Part shown: positions 54,107 through 63,589 of the stretch, in pieces | Position numbering within the stretch: the first letter of the stretch is position 1 | Layout of the letters: the number at the start of each line of letters is the position of its first letter | Source: Reichenbachiella agarivorans | Lineage (GTDB): Bacteria; Bacteroidota; Bacteroidia; Cytophagales; Cyclobacteriaceae | Assembly: GCF_025502585.1 (NCBI RefSeq) | Contig: NZ_CP106679.1 | Coordinates: 1,655,001 to 1,719,000, forward strand | Direction: 5' to 3' | DNA: 64,000 nt | The notes under the pieces: model-generated | The model's database searches: none | What the model was told of the DNA's origin: nothing | The model's input: the letters and a program-made list of their open reading frames with translations, nothing else | Translations under genes and position numbers: made by a program

Positions 54107-56974
54107 TTAAGAATTGGACAACTCAGTAGCCAAATATTTGGCTGTGTAACAATTATTTAACGCAACGACCTCTTCTGGTGTCCCTTCTCCGACTATCATA
54201 CCGCCGCCTACACCGCCTTCTGGCCCGAGATCAACGATATGGTCAGCTACTTTGATCACGTCGAGGTTGTGTTCGATGATCATGACCGTGTTGCCTTTCT
54301 CCACTAGGATATTCAATACCTCCAATAGCAACTTGATGTCTTGAAAGTGGAGTCCCGTCGTGGGTTCGTCCAGTACGTAAAAGGTCTTGCCAGTGTCTTT
54401 TTTAGAAAGCTCAGTTGCCAATTTCACTCGCTGTGCTTCTCCTCCTGACAGAGTGGTAGCATGCTGACCTAGCGTGACATAGCCTAGTCCCACATCACTC
54501 AAGGTCTGGATTTTACGAACAATTTTGGGTTGGAACTCAAAAAACTCGACTGCCTGCTCGACAGTCATATCTAACACATCGGCTATTGACTTGCCTTTGA
54601 AGCGTACCTCAAGTGTCTCTCGGTTGTACCTTTTGCCTTTACAAGTTTCGCAAGGGACGTGTACGTCTGGCAAGAAATCCATTTCGACGAGTTTCATCCC
54701 AGCCCCTTCACAGTTTTCGCATCTACCTCCCTTGACATTGAATGAAAATCTACCAGGTTTGTAGCCTCTGATTTTCGCCTCAGGCAACTGGGTGAATAAA
54801 CTCCTGATATCTGAAAAAACACCTGTATATGTCGCTGGATTGGATCGTGGTGTTCGGCCTATAGGTGACTGATCCACCTCTATGATTTTGTCCACGTGAT
54901 CGACTCCTTCGATTGACTCAAAGGCCAAGGGTTCTTTCTTGGATCGGTAAAATTTCTTGTTGAGGATGGGGACGAAAGTCTCATGGATCAAGGAAGACTT
55001 ACCACTACCTGACACCCCTGTCACCGCAATCATTTTGCCCAAAGGCAACTTCAAGGTCACATTTTTGAGGTTGTGTCCAGTAGCTCCAGTAAGTTTGATT
55101 TCTAGGCCATTGCCTGCACGCCTGACCTTGGGGACTTCAATTTTCAATTTCCCATTGAGGTAGCCTGCCGTACTGGTGTTGTTTTTGAGGAACTCTGCTG
55201 GTGTACCCTGTGCTACGACCTGACCACCATGACGACCAGCACCTGGACCAATGTCGATGATGTAGTCCGAGTCCAGCATCATGTCCTTGTCATGCTCCAC
55301 GACGATGACGGTGTTGCCTAGGTCGCGTAGGTCTTGCAGCGCCTTGATCAGTTTCACATTGTCCCGCTGATGCAACCCAATGCTGGGCTCATCCAAAATG
55401 TACAACACACCGACCAACTGCGTACCAATCTGAGTCGCCAAACGGATGCGTTGTGCTTCTCCACCAGACAGTGTTCTCAACGGACGATTCAGCTCTAGAT
55501 AATTTAAGCCTACGTCCAGCAAGAAGCCCAAACGTTTTCTGATTTCCTTCAGAATCTCTGCTGCGATCAGGTTTTGGCGTTCATTCAATCTTTCTTCTAC
55601 ATCCACAAACCACTCGGTCAGTTCCTCTATATTCATGGATGCCAACTCAGCAATGTTCTTCTCTGCGATTTTGAAATGCAAAGACTCTTTTTTCAGTCTC
55701 TGTCCTTCGCAGCTAGGACAGGTGCTGCTGGAGGTAAAATCTTTGATCCATTTTTGGATTTTATCTGTACCTGTTTCTTGTTGCTTTTCGAGGAAGTGAA
55801 CAATGCCCTCAAATTTTGTATTCCAGTCTGTACCAGGATATTTTTTGGAACTAACAGCCACAGGCTCATCTGCACCATACAATAAGACATCCAGCACTTC
55901 CCTTTTCATGTCTTTGATTGGGGTGGTCAATTTGTATTTGTACTGTTTGAGTATCGCTTCTATTTTTTTGAAAATCCAGATATCTCTGAAGTCTCCCAAG
56001 GGAGCAAATCCTCCGCGGCTGATGCTCAATTCTGGGTCTGGAATGATGTTAATCTCTTCTATCTTATCAATTTGTCCCAATCCGTTGCATTCTGGACATG
56101 CGCCATAGGGGGAATTGAAAGAGAACATGTTGGGGGCAGGGTCGTCGTAGGCCAATCCTGATTTGGCATCCATGAGATGCTTGGAAAAATGGTGTTCCTT
56201 GCCTGATTCATCTAGCACCATGATGATGCCCTTGCCATGATGAATGGATGATTTGATTGAGGCATTGATGCGTGCACGATCCTTGTCGCCGACCTTGATG
56301 CGATCGATGACAATCTCAATATCGTGCGTTTTGTAGCGATCCACTTGCATCTTGGGTGTCAAATCCGTGATCTCACCATTGATTCTGACTTTGGTGAACC
56401 CCATCTTGGCGATTTGCACAAATAGTTCTCTGTAGTGTCCCTTTCGACCTTTGACTACTGGAGCAAGCAAGGTAATTTTTTGACCATCGAAATAGGAAAG
56501 CACATGATGAAGAATCTGTTCTTCGGTTTGTTTCTCCATTTTCTCACCAGTGACGTAAGAGTAGGCAATGCCTGCTCTGGCATACAGCAAGCGCAGAAAA
56601 TCGTACACTTCAGTCACAGTACCAACAGTCGAGCGAGGATTTTTGGAGGTAGTTTTTTGTTCGATAGAGATCACAGGTGACAGACCGTTGATTTTGTCTA
56701 CATCTGGGCGCTCCATGTCGCCCATAAAGCTCCGCGCATAGGCAGAAAAGCTCTCCATGTACCGGCGCTGACCCTCGGCATAGATTGTGTCAAAGGCCAA
56801 TGAAGACTTGCCACTACCGCTGATTCCCGTGATCACGACCAATTGCTCGCGCTTGAAGCGAACATCTATATTTTTGAGATTGTGCTCTCTCGCTCCGAAG
56901 ACCTCTAGGTAATCACTGTGCTCGGGCACCCATGAATTGTTGTCTTCTTGCGTTTTGTTTTCTTTTACCTGCAT
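54107..56974 (-). CDS. uvrA: Excinuclease ABC subunit A
   Basis: A 955-residue DNA-damage recognition ATPase. The two ABC modules carry Walker A GISGSGKSSLAFDTIYAEGQRR and GVSGSGKSSLIHE, and two LSGGEAQR signatures. Zinc modules are visible as CPECNGLG, CPSCEGQR and CENCEGAG...CETCKGKRY. Length is normal. It is the last gene of a LOG-lytic transglycosylase-uvrA series, with only 2 nt separating it from the transglycosylase gene. Confidence 0.98.
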   Translation of the reverse strand: MQVKENKTQEDNNSWVPEHSDYLEVFGAREHNLKNIDVRFKREQLVVITGISGSGKSSLAFDTIYAEGQRRYMESFSAYARSFMGDMERPDVDKINGLSPVISIEQKTTSKNPRSTVGTVTEVYDFLRLLYARAGIAYSYVTGEKMEKQTEEQILHHVLSYFDGQKITLLAPVVKGRKGHYRELFVQIAKMGFTKVRINGEITDLTPKMQVDRYKTHDIEIVIDRIKVGDKDRARINASIKSSIHHGKGIIMVLDESGKEHHFSKHLMDAKSGLAYDDPAPNMFSFNSPYGACPECNGLGQIDKIEEINIIPDPELSISRGGFAPLGDFRDIWIFKKIEAILKQYKYKLTTPIKDMKREVLDVLLYGADEPVAVSSKKYPGTDWNTKFEGIVHFLEKQQETGTDKIQKWIKDFTSSSTCPSCEGQRLKKESLHFKIAEKNIAELASMNIEELTEWFVDVEERLNERQNLIAAEILKEIRKRLGFLLDVGLNYLELNRPLRTLSGGEAQRIRLATQIGTQLVGVLYILDEPSIGLHQRDNVKLIKALQDLRDLGNTVIVVEHDKDMMLDSDYIIDIGPGAGRHGGQVVAQGTPAEFLKNNTSTAGYLNGKLKIEVPKVRRAGNGLEIKLTGATGHNLKNVTLKLPLGKMIAVTGVSGSGKSSLIHETFVPILNKKFYRSKKEPLAFESIEGVDHVDKIIEVDQSPIGRTPRSNPATYTGVFSDIRSLFTQLPEAKIRGYKPGRFSFNVKGGRCENCEGAGMKLVEMDFLPDVHVPCETCKGKRYNRETLEVRFKGKSIADVLDMTVEQAVEFFEFQPKIVRKIQTLSDVGLGYVTLGQHATTLSGGEAQRVKLATELSKKDTGKTFYVLDEPTTGLHFQDIKLLLEVLNILVEKGNTVMIIEHNLDVIKVADHIVDLGPEGGVGGGMIVGEGTPEEVVALNNCYTAKYLATELSNS

Positions 56975-56976
56975 AA

Positions 56977-57912
56977 CTATTCTGCGCTTGATACCAGTAC
57001 GGTAAATTTCTGCCCTTTTTTGACTGTCATCTTATAATCCCTGATCCATGGATTGAGTTGCTTGAGTTCGTAAAAAGTCATCTCATGACTCTCTGCAAAA
57101 TCATTCCAATCCTCTATATCCTCCTCTACCGACACGGGTCTTGATGCGGGCATTTGATACAAATCTGTGCTGTCCACCGCAAAACTATAGTCTGCGGGGT
57201 TCTCCAAGAGATTTTTGATCGCGATGATTCTAAAAACGTAGCGAGACGGCTCTTCGCTGACAATCATATCGTAGTAGCTTTTGGCTCTTTGGTTTTTTGC
57301 TACTTGTGATACGCCCCTCATTCCCATGTTATAAGAAGCAGCTGCCATGGTCCAATTCCCGAATTTTTGATGGGCCTTTTTAAAGTACTTGGCGGCTGCC
57401 ACAGTGGATTTGATAGGGTCATAGCGCTGGTCTACTTGGTGGTTGACGATCAGACCAAAATCTTTGGCTGTCCCGCTGAGAAACTGCCAGAAACCTACAG
57501 CATTGGCAGGGGAAATGGCGTTTTGAAGTCCGCTCTCTGCTACTGCCAGATATTTGAAATCTGCAGGGACACCGTTGGCCCGAAGGGTCGAATCTATCAC
57601 AGGCAGCCACTTGTTGGCTCGCTTGATGAGGATGATGGCGTTGGAGTGCCAAAAGGCGTTGACCTGAATCTCTCTGTCTAGGCGCTCTTTGACGTCTGGT
57701 CGACCCATAGGGACTTCTTCTCCCGCAAAACTGATTTGCTCTGGGAGTGAATATCCAGAAATGACGGCATTGTTGAGGCGTGGAGTCACAGGTTCTAGAG
57801 GCAAAAGTGCTTCTGTCTGCAATTCTTTTTGTGCTGGCTCAGGCTTGATGAAGTAAATCAATACCCCACCCAGCACCAGACCCAACAACAAATACCGAAT
57901 TTCTTTGAGCAT
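56977..57912 (-). CDS. Lytic transglycosylase (SLT domain, MltD-like)
   Basis: A 311-residue envelope enzyme with an N-terminal signal or membrane segment (IRYLLLGLVLGGVLIYF). The SLT domain spans about residues 105-225: AVAESGLQN with catalytic E126, NAVGFWQFLSGTAKDFGL, and WTMAAASYNMGMRGV. It cleaves peptidoglycan glycan strands. The C-terminal ~60 residues (TFYELKQLNPWIRDYKMTVKKGQKFTVL) look like a single divergent LysM. It is flanked by uvrA (2 nt) and the LOG gene (3 nt), implying one transcript. Confidence 0.9.
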   Translation of the reverse strand: MLKEIRYLLLGLVLGGVLIYFIKPEPAQKELQTEALLPLEPVTPRLNNAVISGYSLPEQISFAGEEVPMGRPDVKERLDREIQVNAFWHSNAIILIKRANKWLPVIDSTLRANGVPADFKYLAVAESGLQNAISPANAVGFWQFLSGTAKDFGLIVNHQVDQRYDPIKSTVAAAKYFKKAHQKFGNWTMAAASYNMGMRGVSQVAKNQRAKSYYDMIVSEEPSRYVFRIIAIKNLLENPADYSFAVDSTDLYQMPASRPVSVEEDIEDWNDFAESHEMTFYELKQLNPWIRDYKMTVKKGQKFTVLVSSAE

Positions 57913-57915
57913 ACT

Positions 57916-58656
57916 TTAGATCAGAAAATTTGGTGAAAGATTGTAGTTGTTGTAGAACTCGTCGATCACAGCCACTGCATCGGATGCCGTGTCTACGATG
58001 TGAAATAGATCCAAATCTTTGGGACTGGCATTGCCATTTTTTTCTATGATGACGTTTTTGATCCAATCGATCAGTCCCGACCAAAACTCTGTACCGACTA
58101 AGATGATTGGGAATTTCCCGATTTTTTCTGTCTGAATCAAGGTCATTGCTTCAAACAACTCATCCAGTGTACCAAAGCCACCTGGCATGACGATGAAGCC
58201 TTGTGAATACCTCACGAACATGACTTTGCGGACAAAGAAGTAGTCAAAGTTGATGAATTTGTCTTGATCAATGTAGATGTTGCCATTTTGCTCAAAGGGT
58301 AGTTCTATGTTCAAACCGACAGATTTTCCAGACTCACTGTGTGCGCCTTTGTTGCCAGCTTCCATGATGCCAGGTCCCCCACCTGTGATCACGCCATAGC
58401 CATGTCGGACTAGTTTGGCGCCAATCTCTTCGGCCATGTGATAGTAGGGGTGGTCAGGCTTGGTTCTTGCCGATCCAAAGATGGATACGCAAGGACCTAT
58501 TTTAGCTAGTTTTTCAAAGCCTTCGACCATTTCGGCCATCACTTTGAATATGACCCACGAATCAATGCTTTTGATTTCGTTCCAATCCTTTTTTTTGAAG
58601 GCCTGTCTGATTTTTTTTTCGGTTTCTCCGTTGATAGAGTTTTCTCCCATTCCCAT
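57916..58656 (-). CDS. LOG family protein (cytokinin riboside phosphoribohydrolase-like)
   Basis: A 246-residue Rossmann-fold protein with the LOG/TIGR00730 signature: GSARTKPDHPYY, GYGVITGGGPGIMEAGNKGA, and MPGGFGTLDELFE. Family members release nucleobases from nucleoside 5'-monophosphates; the bacterial substrate is often uncertain. An N-terminal ~50-residue helical extension (KIRQAFKKKDWNEIKS...) is present. An exact -7 box (TAAATTTG) lies 42 nt upstream. It heads the LOG-SLT-uvrA transcript. Confidence 0.9.
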   Translation of the reverse strand: MGMGENSINGETEKKIRQAFKKKDWNEIKSIDSWVIFKVMAEMVEGFEKLAKIGPCVSIFGSARTKPDHPYYHMAEEIGAKLVRHGYGVITGGGPGIMEAGNKGAHSESGKSVGLNIELPFEQNGNIYIDQDKFINFDYFFVRKVMFVRYSQGFIVMPGGFGTLDELFEAMTLIQTEKIGKFPIILVGTEFWSGLIDWIKNVIIEKNGNASPKDLDLFHIVDTASDAVAVIDEFYNNYNLSPNFLI

Positions 58657-58697
58657 TTCCTTATGCTATTTTGATGAATCTTTTTTCGCAAGGAGCG

Positions 58698-58705
58698 CAA
58701 ATTTA
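58698..58705 (-). promoter_or_regulatory. Candidate -7 promoter box for the LOG-SLT-uvrA cluster
   Basis: The minus strand reads TAAATTTG, an exact TAnnTTTG match, 42 nt before the LOG ATG, within the 68-nt gap after the epimerase gene. No TTTG at the right -33 spacing. Confidence 0.45.
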
Positions 58706-58724
58706 CACATTATCGACTTCAAGC

Positions 58725-59633
58725 TCAGTCTGAAGTGAGAATATCCTTGATGGCGTCCTCTGCGCTAGTGAATTTAAATTTGAAGCCACTGTCGATGACT
58801 TTTTGATTGGATATATGGTGACCTTCCAATACGATCTCAGCCATCTCTCCTAACAATATTTTGAGTACAAACTCAGGCACATTGGGCATCCAAAGAGGTC
58901 TGCGTAGTGCACTGGCGATCAATTGTGTCAACCGAAGATTGGTGACGGGATCATTGCCCACGGCATTGTACGCCCCTACGGTCGCCTTGTTGTGCATGAA
59001 ATATTCGATCATGGCCGCCAAATCATCTACATGTATCCAGTTGCAAATCTGATTGCCACTACCGAGTGCCGCACCGACACACCATTTGATTGGTTGTGCG
59101 ATTTTATCCAATGCACCTCCTCTGGAGGAAAGTACCAAGCCAATGCGTGGTTTGACCACTCTGATGCCTAAATCCGCAATTTTGTCTGCCTCTTTTTCCC
59201 AGTCAATGGTTACTTCGGCCAAAAAGTCTTTTCCTTCTGCATCGTCTTCTTTTGACCAATGAGAAAAGGGTTCATAGCCATAATAGCCAATAGCAGAGGC
59301 ACAAATAAATGTTGCAGGTTTTTGTTTGCGCTTGGACAGAACTTCATAAAAGAGTCTTGTCGAGTCAATTCTGCTGTCATAGATTTCCTTCTTCCTTTTT
59401 TCTGTCCACTTGTGTTCGGCGACACCTGCACCTGCTAGATGAATGATCACTTCTACGCCATCCAACGCTCCCTCTTCGATGTAGCCAGACCGAATGTCCC
59501 ATTCGAAAACTTCGGCGGTCAAATGCTTAAAATGATTGCGGCTTAGCAGTCTGACAGTGTGACCTTTAGCAATTAACAATGCCGTTAGATGAGATGCTAC
59601 CAAACCATTACCCCCTGTTATGAGTACTGTCAT
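58725..59633 (-). CDS. TIGR01777 family NAD(P)-dependent epimerase
   Basis: A 302-residue SDR-type protein. The nucleotide loop is ITGGNGLVASHLTALL at the N-terminus, slightly divergent from GGxGxxG. VIIHLAGAGVAEHKWTEKRKKEIYDSR and FICASAIGYYG give the YfcH/TIGR01777 signature, with catalytic Tyr in the GYYG block. I chose ATG 59633; the codon at 59639 is TTG. The C-terminus has the DUF1731 domain. The natural substrate is unknown. Confidence 0.9.
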   Translation of the reverse strand: MTVLITGGNGLVASHLTALLIAKGHTVRLLSRNHFKHLTAEVFEWDIRSGYIEEGALDGVEVIIHLAGAGVAEHKWTEKRKKEIYDSRIDSTRLFYEVLSKRKQKPATFICASAIGYYGYEPFSHWSKEDDAEGKDFLAEVTIDWEKEADKIADLGIRVVKPRIGLVLSSRGGALDKIAQPIKWCVGAALGSGNQICNWIHVDDLAAMIEYFMHNKATVGAYNAVGNDPVTNLRLTQLIASALRRPLWMPNVPEFVLKILLGEMAEIVLEGHHISNQKVIDSGFKFKFTSAEDAIKDILTSD

Positions 59634-59739
59634 ATGCAAATGTGTTTTTATTGACTTAATTCAATATTAAATCTTTAACGAGATACATTATTAAAGTTAT
59701 TCACTATTTTAGGAATTAGTCTAAATCAAAATTTAGTTA

Positions 59740-61683
59740 ATGGATTTTTCTCTTGAGTCATATCAGCAACTAGTCATACTCAGCCTTGGATTTGCTGTGA
59801 TTTGCATCGCAGCGTCTCGAATTGCACCCATCTTTCAGAAGATCAATTTGCCTATCATCACGGGGTTTTTGGCAACTGGGGTTTTGGCAGGCCCGTACAT
59901 TTTGGATCTGGTGCCCAAGGAATCAACTCATCAACTCAATTTTATCAATGAAATTGCCTTGGCATTTATTGCATTTGCGGCGGGATCAGAGTTGTATCTC
60001 CGTGAATTGCGCTCTCGCTTTAGAAGCATCAAATGGAATACAATTAGCCAATTGGTTTTTACTTTCGGGTGTGGTAGTCTGTCTGTATTTTTTCTTTCTG
60101 ACCTGATACCTTTTATCAAGGGGATGGATTTCAGTACCAAACTCAGTGTGTCATTGCTTGCTGGGGCAATTTTTGTGGCGAGATCACCTACGAGTGCCAT
60201 CGCCATCATCAACGAACTCCGAGCCAAAGGGCCACTGACACAAACTGTGTTGGGCGTCACTGTGTTGACGGATTTTTTCGTCATTATTCTTTTTGCGGTA
60301 GCCATGTCGTTTGCCGTCAGCCTGTCAGGAGGCAACAGTTTTAACTACATCAGCATTATTTTACTATTGATTGAAATTGCCGTGTCGTTGGGTATTGGGT
60401 TTTTGTTGGGAAAGGTACTCAATATGACTATTTCGCTTAGGATCAGGCGGTTTGTCAAGTCTATCTTGATCATTGCGCTGGGTTATTCTGTGTATTTGCT
60501 CAAATTCTATTTGCAAGAGTTGTCGGCGGGATTTATGTCTCATGCCTTTACGATTGAGCCATTGATTATTTGCATCATTGCGAGTTTTTATGTAGCGAAC
60601 TACACGAAAAATCGTCCGGAATTTCTGTCCATACTGGACAAAACTTTTCCCCTGATCTATGCAGCATTTTTTACTTTGACTGGGGCATCTCTTTCGCTCT
60701 ATGCACTTATGGATGCTTCGTTGGTGGCTTTGTTGTTTTTCTTCATCAGGCTTTTATCTATCATGGCGGGCAATTATTTCGGAGGAATGATGGCGGAAGA
60801 CCCATGGGCTCAGATCCATGTAGGGTGGATGCCCTATATCACGCAGGCAGGTGTTGCACTAGGATTGACTGCTGTGGTTTCTAATGAATTTCCTTCGTTT
60901 GGACCTGATTTTGCGGCTTTCATCATTGCCATCGTTGTGATCAATGAAATCGTAGGTCCACCTCTGTTCAAATACGCCATCACCAAGGCTGGTGAAAACC
61001 GAAACAAAGGTTCGTTCAAATATGACGGGATACGCGATGCTATTATTTTCGGATATGAATCTCAAAGTGTTTCGTTGGCTCGTCAGCTGATGAACAATGG
61101 CTGGCAAGTCCAAATCGCTACCCGCAAAAAACCAGAAGAAATAGAGGTGCCTGATGGGATTGTTCTCAGACACATTGAGCAAGTCGATCTTGAAACACTC
61201 AAAGTCATGCATGCTGACAAATCAGAAGCGATTGTTTGCCTCATGTCTGACCGACGAAATCTCGAAGCTTGTGAATTGGCCTACAAACATTTTGGGACAC
61301 CAGATATGATCGTCAGGCTTGGCGATAGATCATATTATGATAAATTTTTGGCACTAGGCGCCAGAGTGGTCGATCCTTCTACAGCAATCGTCAGTTTGCT
61401 CGATCACTACGTGCGATCACCACAGGCTACCTCTCTCTTGCTGGGTATGCAGCCAGGTCAGGATACCAGAGACATGGAGCTACAGGATCCAAGCTTGCAT
61501 GGGATCACGCTGCGTGATCTTAGGTTACCTTCTGACGTATTGATTTTGTCCATCCACCGTGGAGGACAAATGATTATTTCTCACGGATTTACGCGGTTGA
61601 GAGTTGGAGACGTAGTGACTTTTGTTGGGTCTACCGAGAGTCTCAATGTGATGCAGTTGAAGTTTGATCACTACTCCTCGTAA
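59740..61683 (+). CDS. Cation:proton antiporter with RCK-type regulatory domain
   Basis: A 647-residue CPA2 family transporter. Residues ~10-410 form 12-13 transmembrane helices; FAAGSELYLRELR and LLAGAIFVARSPTSAIAII mark the ion-binding core. A cytoplasmic TrkA-N/RCK domain starts near residue 427 (DAIIFGYESQSVSLARQLM), with GYESQS in place of GxGxxG, so NAD binding may be weakened. A TrkA-C domain closes the protein (LHGITLRDLRLPSDVLILSIHRGG). Ion specificity (K+ or Na+) is not determined. Its end overlaps cysS by 13 nt tail-to-tail. Confidence 0.9.
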   Translation: MDFSLESYQQLVILSLGFAVICIAASRIAPIFQKINLPIITGFLATGVLAGPYILDLVPKESTHQLNFINEIALAFIAFAAGSELYLRELRSRFRSIKWNTISQLVFTFGCGSLSVFFLSDLIPFIKGMDFSTKLSVSLLAGAIFVARSPTSAIAIINELRAKGPLTQTVLGVTVLTDFFVIILFAVAMSFAVSLSGGNSFNYISIILLLIEIAVSLGIGFLLGKVLNMTISLRIRRFVKSILIIALGYSVYLLKFYLQELSAGFMSHAFTIEPLIICIIASFYVANYTKNRPEFLSILDKTFPLIYAAFFTLTGASLSLYALMDASLVALLFFFIRLLSIMAGNYFGGMMAEDPWAQIHVGWMPYITQAGVALGLTAVVSNEFPSFGPDFAAFIIAIVVINEIVGPPLFKYAITKAGENRNKGSFKYDGIRDAIIFGYESQSVSLARQLMNNGWQVQIATRKKPEEIEVPDGIVLRHIEQVDLETLKVMHADKSEAIVCLMSDRRNLEACELAYKHFGTPDMIVRLGDRSYYDKFLALGARVVDPSTAIVSLLDHYVRSPQATSLLLGMQPGQDTRDMELQDPSLHGITLRDLRLPSDVLILSIHRGGQMIISHGFTRLRVGDVVTFVGSTESLNVMQLKFDHYSS

Positions 61684-63161
61684 GCCCAGTCGATACCTGT
61701 CTTCATGTCTTTGAGGACAATTCCTTGGGCTTTGAGGCTGCTGCGTAGGACGTCTACTTTGTCGTAATCTTTTTGCTCTTTGGCCGCTGCATATTCTTTG
61801 ATTACTATGTCCATCAGGCTTTCTACATCTAGATTAGATTCTTCTTTCAATCCCAAAATGTCCAAGACGAACTCTTCGTAGGTTTGCTTCATGCGTTGGA
61901 ATGTCTCAATACCGATTTCTGCTATGGTTAGATTCTGTGTATGGACATTGTTGATTTTCTTGAGCAGGTTGAACAAATGGCCGATGGTCAATGCGGTATT
62001 GAAGTCATCATTCATGGCGCGGTAGCAGTTGTCACAAATTTGATTGATTTGCTGTGCTGCTTTTTCATTGAGTGCTCCATCTGTGTCGGGCAACTCAATA
62101 TTTCTCAAGGTCTTTAGACCATTGACGAGTTTTCTGTAGCCTTTTTGTGCGGCAAACAATGCTTCGTTGGAGAAATCCAAGGTGCTCGCATAGTGTGATT
62201 GCAACATAAAGAACCGTACAGTCATCGGGCTATAGGGTCTATCCAATAACTCATGCTTCCCGCTAAAAAGCTCGTGTGGCAAGAAAGAATTATTGAGCGA
62301 CTTGCTCATTTTTTGGCCATTCACCGTGAGCATGTTGGTGTGCAACCAATACTTCACTGGATCGTGACCATGAGCTCCTATGGATTGTGCCATTTCACAC
62401 TCATGGTGAGGAAATTTCAAATCCATTCCTCCACCGTGTATATCAAAGGTCTTGCCTAGATATTTGGTTCCCATGACGGTACATTCCAAATGCCATCCTG
62501 GGAATCCATCGCCCCAAGGAGACCTCCACCTCATGATGTGATCGGTACCTTCGGCGGACTTCCACAGGGCAAAATCTACAGACTCACGTTTTTCGTCTTG
62601 TCCGTCCAATGCACGGGTGTTGGACAACAAATCTTCAATTTTTCTTCCCGACAATTTCCCGTAGTTGTGATCTTTTTGGTAGGCATTGACATCAAAATAC
62701 ACCGAGCCATTGACTTCATACGCCAGTCCTTTTTCGATGAGCAGTTCTATCAACTCAATTTGCTCCAAGATATGTCCTGTTGCACTAGGCTCAATGCTCG
62801 GAGGTAGCGCGTTGAATTTTTCCATCACTTGATGAAAATCCTGGGTGTAGCGTTGCACTACTTCCATGGGTTCGAGGTTTTCCAGTTTGGCTTTCTTACC
62901 AATCTTATCTTCTCCCGCATCGGCATCATTGACCAAATGCCCCACATCGGTGATGTTGCGGACATAGCGCACCTTATAGCCCAAATGCTTGAGGTATCTA
63001 AAGATCACATCGAAGCTGACAAAAGTCCGGACATTGCCCAAATGCACATCGCTGTACACCGTCGGTCCACATACATACATCCCCACGAATGGAGTGTGCA
63101 AGGGTTCGAACAATTCTTTTTTACCAGAAAGGGAGTTGTGAAGTCTTAAGTCCTTGAGCAT
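61671..63161 (-). CDS. cysS: Cysteinyl-tRNA synthetase
   Basis: A 496-residue class Ia synthetase. The N-terminal [30 protein letters not shown] contains the zinc Cys and the HIGH motif as HLGN; the KMSKS loop is [10 protein letters not shown]. Zinc ligands also appear as [10 protein letters not shown] and [11 protein letters not shown]. Length is typical. Its 3' end overlaps the antiporter gene by 13 nt in convergent orientation, leaving no room for a separate terminator. Confidence 0.97.
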   Translation of the reverse strand: MLKDLRLHNSLSGKKELFEPLHTPFVGMYVCGPTVYSDVHLGNVRTFVSFDVIFRYLKHLGYKVRYVRNITDVGHLVNDADAGEDKIGKKAKLENLEPMEVVQRYTQDFHQVMEKFNALPPSIEPSATGHILEQIELIELLIEKGLAYEVNGSVYFDVNAYQKDHNYGKLSGRKIEDLLSNTRALDGQDEKRESVDFALWKSAEGTDHIMRWRSPWGDGFPGWHLECTVMGTKYLGKTFDIHGGGMDLKFPHHECEMAQSIGAHGHDPVKYWLHTNMLTVNGQKMSKSLNNSFLPHELFSGKHELLDRPYSPMTVRFFMLQSHYASTLDFSNEALFAAQKGYRKLVNGLKTLRNIELPDTDGALNEKAAQQINQICDNCYRAMNDDFNTALTIGHLFNLLKKINNVHTQNLTIAEIGIETFQRMKQTYEEFVLDILGLKEESNLDVESLMDIVIKEYAAAKEQKDYDKVDVLRSSLKAQGIVLKDMKTGIDWAYEE

Positions 63162-63589
63162 TGAAATGTTTTTTTCAAAAATTGAAGTGCAAAACTGCTT
63201 ATACGAGTTGAATGAAAAAAGTTATGACATCAATTTGTTCTATAGATGAATTATACATTTGAAACTTTTTCTGAAATACGCGATCAAAAATGATCGTATG
63301 TCGCAAACCTATCTAAAAACCAGAGTACGATTTTGAATATCAGTGTTTTTGAAGAGATTAGCACACCATTCATTTTGTTTATGATCTGGTAGAGAACCCT
63401 TGAAGGGTTTTTCTGTCCTTTTTATCAATGGTCATTTTAGTTTTGCCCTATTGTGGATCATGAGCCCTCTTTAAGAATCGAACTCAGGTTAAAAATAATA
63501 AAGTTGGTCATGAGAATAAATCTCTGTTCATTTTCGACACTTCGTAATTGCATTATCTTTATACTTGAATCAAAATTCTCATTGAATTA
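63162..63589. other. Intergenic region with repeat copy C
   Basis: A 428-bp divergent gap between cysS and the last gene. It holds a small stem (CGATCA-aaaa-TGATCG, 63281-63296) and the repeat at 63318-63490. A near-consensus -7 box TATACTTG (63560-63567) precedes the downstream ATG. Nothing else recognised. Confidence 0.55.
63318..63490 (+). repeat. Dispersed intergenic repeat with terminal inverted repeats, copy C
   Basis: This 173-bp copy has ends AACCAGAGTACGATT and AATCGAACTCAGGTT, inverted repeats matching at 13 of 15 positions. The first hairpin of the family is decayed here (CAGTGTTTTTGAAGAGATT), but the second is intact: AACCCTT-G-AAGGGTT followed by TTTTTC. Unlike copies A and B it lies between divergently oriented genes. 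Confidence 0.85.
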
